From Tritrichomonas foetus (Eukaryota; Parabasalia; Tritrichomonadida; Tritrichomonadidae): 64,000 nt of DNA. Position 1 is the first letter of the stretch. The number at the start of each line of letters is the position of its first letter. The translations under genes and the position numbers were made by a program. Location: the NCBI GenBank assembly GCA_001839685.1, contig MLAK01001448.1, forward strand, positions 37,178 to 101,177, given 5' to 3'. Below, one piece after another: positions 17,610 through 26,746 of this stretch. The notes under the pieces were generated by a model. That model did no database searches and was not told the DNA's origin. It saw only the letters and a program-made list of their open reading frames with translations.

Positions 17610-18530
17610 ATGTCGATTGATGAATATGATGTTGATGATGCTCCTTTTCCATTAATTAGAGGAGTTTTTGAAGATGTTCAAGAAGCCAACGCTGTCAGAA
17701 TGGAAGATCTTCGCGATTATATTCATACAATAGCGCTTCAATCAGTCGCAGATGGTCGAGTAACTGTTTTAATCAATAAACCCGTGGTTTTTTGCTCGCT
17801 TAATGAAATGTCGAACGAATATCTCTTTCAATTCCGCAAGATGAGAATGCCAGTTTTGATGACACAAGGAGAAGAAACAACGGTTGTAACTACAAATAAG
17901 GTCATTGTTCCAAAATCAATTCCAGCTGTTTCTTTTGATGTTATCGGAGCAATTACTGCATCAGTCAGATTCAGATATATTCAATCTCCAAACAATCTTC
18001 CATCAGATATTCAATATCCTATTGTTTGTATTGGATTTCCAGCCCCCCCTGAAGATCCACAACTTGTTCAAGATTTCGCAAATTATTTACAAGAAAGAAT
18101 ATTTCCATTAACTTCATATGATTCACTTGTGAAGAAGCGCACCAAAATGGAGAGGAGAAACAGAGACTATCTCATACAGACATCCAAAACGCGTCACAGC
18201 ATGATTCAAAGATATAATGACGCATCAGCGACATACAAAAAGAGACAGAGACAATTTGAGGCTCTCACTGAAAAAGTTAATACTGTTACAAATACAAACC
18301 GGCTGAAAACACCAAATATGGAAGATATTGCTTCAACAATCGAAAGAATTGATGCAGCAATAAACGTGCTGGTTGAAACGACTGATAAGTTGTCAGATGA
18401 ACTCGACCACAAATCGAAGGGAAAGCAAATGACACGTCATGAAGAATTAGAACTTCTTCAGACTCTGAAACAGCAGGTTCGTGACTCGCGGGCACAACTT
18501 GAAGTCTTAAAAGAGCAAGGAAACCATTGA
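17610..18530 (+). CDS. Unknown protein: folded N-terminal domain plus C-terminal coiled coil
   Basis: This 306-residue protein has two parts. Residues 1-175 look like a mixed alpha/beta domain (for example VTVLINKPVVFC, IPAVSFDVIGAITASVRF and YPIVCIGFPAPPEDP). Residues about 180-306 are charged and helical with heptad-like spacing (RRNRDYLIQTSKTRHSMIQRYNDA, LLQTLKQQVRDSRAQLEVLKEQ), indicating a coiled coil. No signal, membrane span or known motif is seen. The start at 17610 is chosen because it is the first ATG of the frame and GTCATTCCAGG, an initiator-like site, lies just upstream. A structural or adaptor role is only a guess. Confidence 0.6.
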   Translation: MSIDEYDVDDAPFPLIRGVFEDVQEANAVRMEDLRDYIHTIALQSVADGRVTVLINKPVVFCSLNEMSNEYLFQFRKMRMPVLMTQGEETTVVTTNKVIVPKSIPAVSFDVIGAITASVRFRYIQSPNNLPSDIQYPIVCIGFPAPPEDPQLVQDFANYLQERIFPLTSYDSLVKKRTKMERRNRDYLIQTSKTRHSMIQRYNDASATYKKRQRQFEALTEKVNTVTNTNRLKTPNMEDIASTIERIDAAINVLVETTDKLSDELDHKSKGKQMTRHEELELLQTLKQQVRDSRAQLEVLKEQGNH

Positions 18531-18987
18531 AACAAAAAATTACTGTATAAAATAATTATCCATCATTTTAGAAAAAATATTTTTTATTTATTTTTATCAT
18601 TGAAGACTTTTTGATGATAATACAGATTGGGAAATTGTAGCGGATGAGTTTTATTTTGGAAAAGAGATGATTTGGTGAACTGATAAAATATTGATTATCA
18701 AGATTTTCAGCATGTAAGATGGATTTATTGATGCAACAAATAGATAACCTAATAGAAATTGTTAATCAATCAGTATTTTAAATTTATTCAAGATGTAATA
18801 GATTAATTGCATGAATTTATTGGAACTTAATTCACATCACCTCACATGAATTTATTGGAACTTAATTCACATCACCTCACATGAATTTATTGGAATGATG
18901 ATTCTAAACTTTTTAAGTACTTATCTGGTTTTTTATGAGAATGAAATGTTTTTTCATAAAAAGTTACCCTTCAGATTATTTTTTCAA
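18531..18987. other. Spacer with a 35-bp tandem repeat upstream of the DENN gene
   Basis: AT-rich spacer containing the 35-bp repeat listed separately. Just before the DENN start it also has TTTTTCATAAAAAGTTACCC, which combines an initiator-like TCATAA with an AAAAAGTT motif. Confidence 0.4.
18811..18895. repeat. 35-bp tandem repeat, 2.4 copies
   Basis: Two identical 35-bp units (18811-18845 and 18846-18880), beginning ATGAATTTATTGG and ending CACCTCAC, are followed by a partial third unit (18881-18895). They lie about 100-180 bp upstream of the preferred DENN start and could be promoter-proximal. Confidence 0.9.
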
Positions 18988-20559
18988 ATGATCCAAGGAA
19001 TTCGCCCATATCCTTCATGCTCAAAAATCCCACTGAACAACCCTCGCATTCAACAGCGGATTGAGCAGAGACGAAAATTTCACGAAACATTCAATTCCAG
19101 CATGATTTTTCGCACAGAATCGAATAATCGAAAAGTTTTCAAGCATTTCTTAATTTTTGGGGCACCCCCAAATATAGAAAATGAAGACGATGTCAAACCA
19201 GAACTACTTTTTGTGTATCCTTCAAACGAATTAATTTTTTCATTAGCAGATATTCCAATCATTCAGAATTTTTGTTTCCCAAACGGTTTCAAAAGATCAA
19301 ACAAAGAATTCTCGACAAACAATACGGTTTCAACCGAATTTATTATGTTTTTGAGTGGATCTAATTTGTATGGCGTTTGCAGTCACTGTTTGGTTAATCC
19401 ACAAAGAATTCCATTTTTTGCTTCAGAAAAATCTGCTAAATATCCGTTTTGCTATTGCATGTTAACCAAATACCCCATTTTTTCTGTTCAATTTGAATTT
19501 CTATTTTATTTTGCGAGATTAATTGACAGAATTGTTGATCCAGCTGGAGCAAGAATTTTTATTGAAGAAAAAACAATTTTAAACGAAGACAACAATTTTG
19601 AAAATTTAACTCAAAGACATAATTTTGCCTATTGGAAAGGAACTCATCTTCCACATACAATAAAAATGGAATTATATTCTATGTATAACGTTTATAAACA
19701 AACATCTGAAGAATTTGGTGTTCAAATTGATTTATCAAATGATATCAAAGTGTTAGTTCCTCCATGGCTTGATTTTAATGAATATATTGCTTGTTCAACT
19801 TTTGATATACTTTTTTCATTAATGAGTGTATCTGACATAGTTCGAATCTTCACAGCAGTTTTACTTGAGTGTCAAACAATATTTTATTCAGAGAATTTAA
19901 ATACTGTAACTTTGTCAGTTCTTGCAATAAAAGCTCTTTTGCATCCATTTGAAATTAATAATGCACTTTTACCAATTTTGTATGAATCGATGTATGATTT
20001 AATTAATTCACCTTGTCCATATATTTATGGGATTTCTGAACTACCTCCTGATTTCGAAGTGAGTGAAGGTCAAGTTTTTGTTAACCTTGATAAAGGTACG
20101 GTTGAATCTGACTGCATTATTCAATTACCTGATAATGAAGCATTTATTAAAGAAATTTCAAATGTTCTTGAACAATATTCTAAATATATTTCTGTACCAA
20201 GTGTAAATAATCATCGAAAGTATATAAAATTTATAAAAAATGCGCATGTATATTCCCGTCCATTACATTCTTTGCTGATGTATCCAACAAAATATTTAAT
20301 CCATCCAAAAGTTGCCCGAAAAATAATAAAAATATTCTCTAAAAAAGTTTATGGTGGGTTAGAAGATTTAATTAAGCCTTATTTTGTAACTGATACAACA
20401 GATCCACAGAATCCTGTTTCTATTTTTGATTTGGATTTCTTTTTATCAAAAGGTGTTCATCCATTTTATGCAGCATTTTCAAATTCAACATTTTTCAATA
20501 GTTTTGTTGATGATTTGACAGATAAAATGATGGATGAGAAATCTCTCAGAAATCTTTGA
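18988..20559 (+). CDS. DENN domain protein (Rab guanine-nucleotide exchange factor type)
   Basis: The protein is 523 residues from ATG 18988, or 554 from the first ATG at 18895. The later start is preferred because the extra N-terminus looks non-coding-like and TCATAAAAAG/TTCAAATG promoter-like motifs lie in it. Residues about 40-180 form a longin-like uDENN (FKHFLIFGAPPN, LLFVYPSNELIF). The central DENN core is clear: VLVPPWLDFNEYI, DILFSLMSVSDIVRIFTAVLLECQTIFYSENLNTVT, HPFEINNALLPIL and SPCPYIYGIS. The C-terminal dDENN part is helical. DENN proteins activate Rab GTPases on endosomal and secretory membranes. A second DENN gene begins at 62921. Confidence 0.8.
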   Translation: MIQGIRPYPSCSKIPLNNPRIQQRIEQRRKFHETFNSSMIFRTESNNRKVFKHFLIFGAPPNIENEDDVKPELLFVYPSNELIFSLADIPIIQNFCFPNGFKRSNKEFSTNNTVSTEFIMFLSGSNLYGVCSHCLVNPQRIPFFASEKSAKYPFCYCMLTKYPIFSVQFEFLFYFARLIDRIVDPAGARIFIEEKTILNEDNNFENLTQRHNFAYWKGTHLPHTIKMELYSMYNVYKQTSEEFGVQIDLSNDIKVLVPPWLDFNEYIACSTFDILFSLMSVSDIVRIFTAVLLECQTIFYSENLNTVTLSVLAIKALLHPFEINNALLPILYESMYDLINSPCPYIYGISELPPDFEVSEGQVFVNLDKGTVESDCIIQLPDNEAFIKEISNVLEQYSKYISVPSVNNHRKYIKFIKNAHVYSRPLHSLLMYPTKYLIHPKVARKIIKIFSKKVYGGLEDLIKPYFVTDTTDPQNPVSIFDLDFFLSKGVHPFYAAFSNSTFFNSFVDDLTDKMMDEKSLRNL

Positions 20560-20918
20560 AACTTCATTGCAACTCTTAAAATTTTATATATATTTTAACT
20601 ACCTGTTTTTTTAGTAAATATACAGATATTGCATGTAAATACAATTTTATTTATTTATATCTTTGATTCAATTTTTCTGATTTTTAAGTATTTCGCTATT
20701 TTCTCATGCCTGTGATGAAGCTTTCATGAAAGATACATCAGCCACTATTTGAGCATTCAATATTCCTATAGATTTTCTGTTTCCATTTTGTTTTATATGA
20801 ATTCATAAAGTAAATTCCGGTGGATTATCCAAAAAATATGAAAAAGGTAAGGAATATATCACAGCAAAGAAATTAAGCAAATCAAACAAAATCTATAACT
20901 TTTTATTCAAACATAAGG
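20560..20918. other. Convergent spacer, nothing recognised
   Basis: About 360 bp between two 3' ends, AT-rich. I see no gene or notable repeat. Confidence 0.5.
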
Positions 20919-22358
20919 TCATTGTGTTTCATCAAAAAATGTATCTAACAATGACTGGGCTTTTTCTGCATTTTCTTGTACAATTGTTGAGGTTAAAATG
21001 AATCTTAATGATTCAACTAAGTTTTCTTCACTAAACATGTTTCTTGATTCAGGATACTTCGACAACATATTATATATTGTATTTAAAAACACAGTGGAAA
21101 AATAAGTTGTCGTTGTTGATTCTGCAATATCAAATGCATCCTCCATAAACTCAAAAAATTGTTCATTCATGTCTTCAATCATTTCAGATGGATACAAACT
21201 CAGCAAATGGAAAATTATTATGAATAAATTTTCTCGTTCACTAAATGATAAGTTGCTATTTTCCTCATATAGCCCAACATTTCTTAAACAGTGGTTCTTA
21301 ATAATAAACTCTGCAAATGTTGGAAATTGAACAATATTAGACAAAATAAATAGCAATTTTAGCCTCAGTTTTGAAAAGTGTGTGAAATATTTAAGAAGTA
21401 CAAAAATGAAGCTGCCTGGATTATTTTGAAGGATTGGAGGTGGTGCAACAAATAAAAATCTGTTCATAACAGCTAAAACTGAGCCTAAAACTGTACCTGT
21501 TGCATCATATTTTGTGGTACTTTCATAAAAAAGAAATAAAACAGCATCAACCATTTCTTTTGTGACTGTTGCTTCAAAATTTTCAGGTGTTACATAGTAT
21601 TTCATATATTGATCAATTATTGATAATAATGGATTCAAAACTTCATTAGTATTTACTCGTCCATCTTTAGGATCATTCGGTTGAATCATTACTAGTTTGA
21701 AATTAATTAATTGTTGAAGATTTTGCATAATTTTCTGATTTTTTTCAGGATCAAATGTAACAAATTCTAACCGCTTTAACAATGTGTGAATTAACGATAA
21801 AATTGCACCTAAAAATTTTGGATCAATAATTTTGTTGGCTAAATCAGAAAGTGATGAAATCATATCATTTTGAACAATTAATTGATCCATAATCTGTGGA
21901 AAAGTGTCAACAGTGAAACATAGGATTGCAACAATTGGGGGGAGTAAATCAGGTGACCTCATCAACGGTTTTATTCTTGACAAATAATTTTGGATGAATT
22001 GACAAGAAATTTTTGATTCTTTTGAAATGATTGCAATTGTATTTAAAATCATTAAACAGTCTTCTGTTGACGAATTCAGGTGATCAAGTAATATTGGAAT
22101 TGTATTTGTTTGTTCCAGAAAAGTGTCAATATTTCCATAAACATTTCGATCAAAAGTGAATGCGATATCTTGCAAACAATTGGTCACTTCATCTTCTGGC
22201 GTTTCTGGATTTTGAAGTATTTCAATATCATTTGAGATTCTTTGAAAGGTTTCGTCTGTTGTAATTGGAATTGGAGCCTCTTCGATATTTGGAATCTCAG
22301 ACTTTGATAAATCGTTTATTGGACTAAAACCTTTATCAATGGTAGCTTTATATTCCAT
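20919..22358 (-). CDS. ARM/HEAT-like helical protein of unknown function
   Basis: This 479-residue protein is built from helix pairs with hydrophobic spacing of armadillo-type solenoids (for example TIPILLDHLNSSTEDCLMILNTIAIIS and FLGAILSLIHTLLKRLEF) after an acidic, proline-containing N-terminal 50 residues. It is too short for a karyopherin and lacks an importin N-terminal signature. It resembles the many lineage-specific ARM proteins of trichomonads, which are probably scaffolds. The 17 bp directly before its start are GC-rich and similar to those before the importin-like gene at 29782. Confidence 0.65.
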   Translation of the reverse strand: MEYKATIDKGFSPINDLSKSEIPNIEEAPIPITTDETFQRISNDIEILQNPETPEDEVTNCLQDIAFTFDRNVYGNIDTFLEQTNTIPILLDHLNSSTEDCLMILNTIAIISKESKISCQFIQNYLSRIKPLMRSPDLLPPIVAILCFTVDTFPQIMDQLIVQNDMISSLSDLANKIIDPKFLGAILSLIHTLLKRLEFVTFDPEKNQKIMQNLQQLINFKLVMIQPNDPKDGRVNTNEVLNPLLSIIDQYMKYYVTPENFEATVTKEMVDAVLFLFYESTTKYDATGTVLGSVLAVMNRFLFVAPPPILQNNPGSFIFVLLKYFTHFSKLRLKLLFILSNIVQFPTFAEFIIKNHCLRNVGLYEENSNLSFSERENLFIIIFHLLSLYPSEMIEDMNEQFFEFMEDAFDIAESTTTTYFSTVFLNTIYNMLSKYPESRNMFSEENLVESLRFILTSTIVQENAEKAQSLLDTFFDETQ

Positions 22359-22363
22359 TTAAC

Positions 22364-22380
22364 TAAACGGTCGCCGGCCA
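22364..22380 (-). promoter_or_regulatory. GC-rich start-proximal 17-mer (TGGCCGGCGACCGTTTA)
   Basis: Lies 6-22 nt upstream of the ATG at 22358. It matches 13 of 17 positions in the element at 29792-29808, which sits at the same distance before another helical-repeat gene. Such GC-rich sequence is conspicuous in these AT-rich leaders. Confidence 0.4.
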
Positions 22381-22402
22381 CTTATAAAATTTTCATTAGT
22401 GA

Positions 22403-22416
22403 AATGATCATTTATA
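22403..22416 (-). promoter_or_regulatory. AAATGRTCRTT-type element
   Basis: Minus-strand TATAAATGATCATT followed directly by TCACTAATG, about 45-58 nt before the ATG at 22358. Same element class as at 5854-5867. Confidence 0.4.
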
Positions 22417-22930
22417 CCTTTAAAATTGAGAATTCAATTAAATATAAAAAGTTTGGAAAGAATTTTTTCCTCCATTCCTAGTTGTTAACTTTTTCAATTA
22501 ATACATTGAATTCCAACAACGTCAAGTCCCCAATTTTTTCCTTATTTGAAGGATAAATAGGAGAAATAAGACGTTTCTTTACATTAATGGTATGATGTGA
22601 AACTCATACTATCTATATTTCCTCGAAATGACTATCAAGATAAAAATCATTTGATTGTTGAACTTAAACAAAATAGTTGGACATGATTCATTTGAAAAAG
22701 TATATATAAGCAAAACATTCTAAAAATTATCAGAAAGAGAATAAAATTCCACATTTAATTATTTTATTCGGTATATACGCAACATTTCTTAGAGTGATAT
22801 AACTAATCGCACCAGATACTAGTCATTTTCACTATAATCATTGATAGGATTAATTCAAGAACAGAAAAGGAAACAATCTTGTTTCATCAAAAGCAAAAAC
22901 CAAAAAATGAATCCCAAGATGAACCTTAGC

Positions 22931-22947
22931 ACCTCACGCCGTGAGGT
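22931..22947. other. Perfect 8-bp inverted repeat over the Myb stop codon
   Basis: ACCTCACG-C-CGTGAGGT is perfectly symmetrical around 22939 and includes the TGA stop (22934-22936, minus strand). It could fold in the mRNA or be a protein-binding site. No function is shown. Confidence 0.5.
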
Positions 22948-23830
22948 CGTTAAGCATTCTTTGTAAATCAATTCTGTTCTGCTGAAGCGAAGGCATCTTA
23001 ATTTTTTCAGATTCGAGGCGAACAGGCCTGAATGGCGTGAATGAAGTCGAATTCAAGGGGACGAGCTCAATTAGTGGAAATGTCATCCTGCTTCTTGGTG
23101 CGGCCACTGGAGATGAGCACCCAGACGGCTGGCCGAAGTTGCCCTCTTCGTTTATTCCAGCCATTGATGGTGGCGTCGGCAGGGCGCTGCTGTTGATGCT
23201 GCTCATGTTTGAAGATGATTGGGAAGGAACGATGACCGGCGAAGGAACAGAATTCTTTGGCTTTCTTCCGCGCTTCATTACAAGTGGCTCACCTTTCTGA
23301 ATGCGCTCGAGCCTCTTCTTGATGGTGCTGTTCCATCTATTTTTGATGCAGTTATCAGTGCGGCCTTCGAAATATGACGAGATCTTTGTCCATGAGTTCC
23401 CAAACTTATTGTGCAGTTCAATAAGCTTATTGTCTTCTTCTGGTGTCCATGCGGTGTGCTTCACGGATGTATCCAAATGATTCTTGAATCTTTCGCGGCA
23501 CTGCTTCCCTGTCCTTCCCTTAAGGGCGAGAGCAAGCTTCGCCCAGTCTTTATCTCCGTGCTCGCGTACATAATTGATGATGGTTTCATCTTCTTCACGC
23601 GTCCATGAGCCTTTGATTAGCTGTGGATTGATAACCTTCTCCCACCTTCCTGCAAGCTGAGGTGCTGTTTTGTTTGGAAAATAGCTGGCCAAAACGCTCC
23701 ACGAGACTGGCTGTGATTGACTGACGAACTGCGTCAGCATTTCGTCTTCTTCAGGCGTCCAGGTTGTGCTGCGTGAGATGCGGGTCTCTTGTTTTCTATT
23801 GCGGGTTGGAGCTAAGGCTGTTGCTTCCAT
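22934..23830 (-). CDS. Three-repeat Myb-like transcription factor
   Basis: This 298-residue protein carries three Myb repeats at about residues 22-67, 74-118 and 126-170. They have the spaced tryptophans and the typical GKQCRERF and DNCIKNRW recognition helices. Repeats 2 and 3 are the better conserved pair and should bind DNA. The linker after repeat 3 is basic (MKRGRKPKNS), a likely nuclear signal. The C-terminus is Ser/Pro-rich and ends with MPSLQQNRIDLQRML, a motif shared with the Myb at 37518. Base composition is visibly richer in G+C than in neighbours, with preferred codons, suggesting strong expression. TCACATT lies 22 nt before the start. A perfect inverted repeat spans the stop codon. 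Confidence 0.9.
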   Translation of the reverse strand: MEATALAPTRNRKQETRISRSTTWTPEEDEMLTQFVSQSQPVSWSVLASYFPNKTAPQLAGRWEKVINPQLIKGSWTREEDETIINYVREHGDKDWAKLALALKGRTGKQCRERFKNHLDTSVKHTAWTPEEDNKLIELHNKFGNSWTKISSYFEGRTDNCIKNRWNSTIKKRLERIQKGEPLVMKRGRKPKNSVPSPVIVPSQSSSNMSSINSSALPTPPSMAGINEEGNFGQPSGCSSPVAAPRSRMTFPLIELVPLNSTSFTPFRPVRLESEKIKMPSLQQNRIDLQRMLNDLTA

Positions 23831-24154
23831 GTTGAGCTTTTAAAATGTGAACTAGGATCGTGTACGTTAATTTTCAGAAATTGTCTCAATTTCTTTTGAA
23901 TAGTTAACGTCTACAGCTTTAGAAATAACTTCAGAAAATTATTTTTGTAACAAAATTGCACAAAATTAATAGAAACATGTTTAGTAAGCATTGAAATTTG
24001 TATAGGAATTGAAATATTTGATAATTAAGCGAACTATTTTGAATAGTTAATATTATGACCATATATATATTGAAAAGAAGAAGCCGCATTTGGTCTTCTC
24101 TTAATCAATGAGGAATTAATAATCACTAAAAAATGAGATTCTTTATAGTTTAGT

Positions 24155-24253
24155 TTATTGAACGAGCATATTAAAATTATACTTGTCATACCAACGAATG
24201 CTTCTTTCAACAGCAGATTCTTTTTCAAGTGTTGTGAGGATCGACGAAGGACC
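24155..24253 (-). pseudogene. Possible C-terminal remnant of an unidentified gene
   Basis: A 32-codon minus-strand stretch (GPSSILTTLEKESAVERSIRW followed by YDKYNFNMLVQ and a stop) has protein-like composition. It is preceded directly by a TAG stop and has no start codon. The Glu/Ser/Trp-Tyr pattern looks like the C-terminal helix of a Rossmann-type epimerase/dehydratase, but this is weak. It may be a truncated relic. Confidence 0.3.
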
Positions 24254-24503
24254 CTAAAAATATAATTTGTATGAATCAAATTTGATTCAATCAAGTATAT
24301 TTTGAGGGGATTCCGTTAATTAATTAATTGAAATTGAAAGCAAAGAAATTTTCGACGATATATCCTTTTTGTATGAATATTGAAAAAGTGATCATTCACT
24401 CCACAACAAAACAGAACAAAACCAGAAACAATAAACACGTTCATTTCATTACAAGAAAAGAAGTTAACATGGAAAAAAAATGGCGTTAAAAGTTTTTTAT
24501 TAA

Positions 24504-24794
24504 TATTCATGGCGTCTCCATGTTTCATATTCTATTTGGACAGTTTTTGGAACACTTCTTACATCTTCAATTCCATTCATTGCTGAAAAAGCACTTTCTA
24601 AACCAGAACATTTTGCAGCAATTGGAGTATTTGCAGTCCTTCAAATTTGGGGATTATTTACAGTTCTTAAGAAATATTTCACAGTTCCTTCATATACATC
24701 TATTGTTGTATCATCTATTATGATTCTTCTAATTTTCGTGATTTCACTTGTTACAATTGGTGTTTCAACTGGTCTTCTTGGTAAGTTTAGTTGA
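24504..24794 (+). pseudogene. Internal fragment of oligosaccharyltransferase catalytic subunit STT3 (relic)
   Basis: The frame is open from just after TAA (24501-24503) to TGA (24792-24794), 96 codons, with no ATG at the start in this frame. The translation contains the STT3 transmembrane pair: FGTLLTSSIPFIAEKALSKP, EHFAAIGVFAVLQIWGLF and a further hydrophobic segment. In animal and fungal STT3 the corresponding block reads (S/T)EHMxAxGVFxLLQ. STT3 is the ER-membrane enzyme that moves glycan onto Asn; it is about 700 residues with 13 membrane spans. This piece covers about two spans and lacks the active-site WWDYG region, so it cannot be functional. Both ends are cut by stops. Confidence 0.6.
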
Positions 24795-24880
24795 TGTTGA
24801 AGAAGATGAGTCGACATACTATATGTTCACTGATTTATCTCAGGCATGAAATTCATTCAATCTTATTCAATATCATCATT

Positions 24881-26644
24881 TTAGACTGGTGGATCTTCAA
24901 TTTTATTTTCATCATTAAATTGAATCGCATCATTCTCAACTTTTTCACAATTATTTTCATTTTCTTGTTGATTTTCATTTACTTGCTGATTTTCATTTTC
25001 TTGTTGATTTTCATTTTCTTGTTGATTTTCATTTTCTTGCTGATTTTCATTTTCTTGTTCATTTTCATTTTCTTGTTGATTTTCATTTTTCTGTTGATTT
25101 TCATTTTCTTGTTTGGCTTCTTCTTCCTCTTCTTCTTCATTCGTTGGCATTTTTTGTGGTTCAGGAAGTTGAACTAGTCCACTAATTTTTCCTTCAGACA
25201 CTGTTTCATTTATATGAGCAACAAAATCTGATGCCTTTTTCATTCTTTCTGTTGTAATTTCCTCCCCATGAAGCTCAGCGATCATTGTTTGGAATTGCAT
25301 CACTGACGCCACAATCTTCGCTTTAGAAAATTCAAAAGACGGGCAAAGACCAGTCATTGGCGTGAACCGTTCAATGAACTCGGAAAGATTCGCCCAGTTC
25401 CTAACTTGTGATGAAATTACAACAGCCATAAAAAGTTCAAAAGTTACTTCGAATGCAAAAACCATTGTTTGATGATCATTATAAATTGATGCAGCTTGTT
25501 CAATAATTGTAAGAGATTGATCAATACAATTTAAAATATCGAATGGATTTGTATAAAAAACAGATTGGCGGATTTCTTCCACTGCTTTTCCAAAATATTG
25601 ATCTTTTTCAAAGACAGGTCCAATTTTGATGTCATCTCTGTCAAGTTTCATGGAAAATTCAGGTGGTGGAGTCAATTGCTTTACTGTAGTGTCTTTAAGG
25701 TCATTTAAAAGGTCATCTCCGTCTTTTAGTAAATACTCATTTTTGTCAAAAATTCTATCAAAAACAAATCTCACCAATAATAAAACTAAAGTTGAATCGT
25801 ATGGCTTTTTGTTCATCCCTAAAGTGTCAAGAGTTTGCGAAACTAATTGAAAAAGTGATTGTAAGAAAAGCTGAGGATCAGGCGGTGGGAAAAATTCTAT
25901 AATTTCATTAAATTGCTCAGCAAAAGGAAGTAAAGGTGACATATATAATCTTTCAAATTTTGTTTGAAGCCTATGGAGTGGGAAAAATGAAGTCCTTGGA
26001 TCAATAGATTTTGACATGCTTTCAATAATAATTTTGAGATCATCTTGAATTAATTTTCTGGTTGGTAAAGAATTCAATATTGGTGTTATTAACGATAAGT
26101 AGAAATTGAACTTTTTCTGTAAAATTGCAACTTTTTCTGGATCTTTGATGAGATATTTTTCAAGTTCATCAACTTTAACAGAAATCATCATATTATCGTC
26201 CGTTGGCGGCCATTTTGTAAGAAATTCAATGATGTAGTTACAAAATTTAACCATTTCGTCCCTTCTTTTCTTTCGTAATTCGAATATTTTATTTTCGATG
26301 AATTTCAACTTATGATATATCATGAGATGATTTTCTGATAAAAACGAGCAATCGGGTGTATTGTTTTCGCGTTTAACCGACTGTAATAGCGTGAGGTTGT
26401 AATAAGTGGTTAATCCACCAATCACCATCATTGGATCGTAATTTGACTCTGCGTTCTTTTGAACAACACTAACGAACTTCACCATTTTTGGGTTCGATGA
26501 TAGTGCCATATAAACTTCATCTGGATATCCCATTCGAGAGGATTTTATGAGGTGAATATTAAGGCCAAATCTAATGTCAAAAAAGTAATCAATAAAAGGA
26601 GAACGTTTAATATTCAATAAATTTACGAAGCTTTTTAATAACAT
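24881..26644 (-). CDS. VPS9-like domain protein with a C-terminal NENQQE repeat tail
   Basis: This 587-residue protein is largely helical. Residues about 380-455 (a CIDQSLTIIEQAASIY helix, then FELFMAVVISSQVRNWANL, then SEFIERF) follow the VPS9 pattern in which a conserved acidic helix pair is followed by a small domain of Rab5-type exchange factors; trichomonad proteins with this layout are common. This call is moderate. The tail after about residue 495 is acidic and then turns into about nine hexapeptides of the NENQQE/ENEQEN type encoded by 18-bp repeats. If VPS9-like, it would activate an early-endosomal Rab. TCATCTTTC lies directly before the start codon. Confidence 0.5.
   Translation of the reverse strand: MLLKSFVNLLNIKRSPFIDYFFDIRFGLNIHLIKSSRMGYPDEVYMALSSNPKMVKFVSVVQKNAESNYDPMMVIGGLTTYYNLTLLQSVKRENNTPDCSFLSENHLMIYHKLKFIENKIFELRKKRRDEMVKFCNYIIEFLTKWPPTDDNMMISVKVDELEKYLIKDPEKVAILQKKFNFYLSLITPILNSLPTRKLIQDDLKIIIESMSKSIDPRTSFFPLHRLQTKFERLYMSPLLPFAEQFNEIIEFFPPPDPQLFLQSLFQLVSQTLDTLGMNKKPYDSTLVLLLVRFVFDRIFDKNEYLLKDGDDLLNDLKDTTVKQLTPPPEFSMKLDRDDIKIGPVFEKDQYFGKAVEEIRQSVFYTNPFDILNCIDQSLTIIEQAASIYNDHQTMVFAFEVTFELFMAVVISSQVRNWANLSEFIERFTPMTGLCPSFEFSKAKIVASVMQFQTMIAELHGEEITTERMKKASDFVAHINETVSEGKISGLVQLPEPQKMPTNEEEEEEEAKQENENQQKNENQQENENEQENENQQENENQQENENQQENENQQVNENQQENENNCEKVENDAIQFNDENKIEDPPV
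24949..25112. repeat. In-frame 18-bp coding repeat (hexapeptide NENQQE)
   Basis: Plus-strand units of ATTTTCATTTTCTTGTTG, about nine imperfect copies, encode (NENQQE)n near the C-terminus of the VPS9-like protein. Copy number is likely to vary between strains. Confidence 0.85.
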
Positions 26645-26746
26645 GAAAGATGAATCAATGAATTACATTAGTAGAAAATAGACACAAAACATGAATTTAG
26701 AAAATTGTATTTTATTTACACACATAAAGTATTCTAATTATTTTTA

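Larger units (their letters stand above)
22359..22933. other. Promoter-bearing spacer between two minus-strand genes
   Basis: The left end holds two candidate elements of the ARM-like gene (22364-22380 and 22403-22416, listed separately) and an ACTTTTTCA at 22488. The right end is the 3' flank of the Myb gene. No RNA gene is recognised. Confidence 0.4.
23831..24880. other. Gene-poor stretch with relics of at least one, perhaps two genes
   Basis: No complete gene is seen in 1050 bp. It contains a minus-strand open end (24155-24253) and an internal piece of STT3 (24504-24794). A TGAAAAAGTGATCATTCACT sequence at 24381-24400 resembles promoter motifs seen elsewhere in the window, so remnants of an old promoter may persist. 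Confidence 0.5.

Noticed and set aside
24155..24300. TTTTTAG as a 3' splice site before the GPSS fragment
   Set aside because: No branch-point motif of trichomonad introns and no upstream exon found.
24779..24846. GTAAGT...CTCAG as a possible intron at the end of the STT3 piece
   Set aside because: Does not have the strict trichomonad intron ends (GTATGT and ACTAACACACAG) and the following sequence gives no further STT3.
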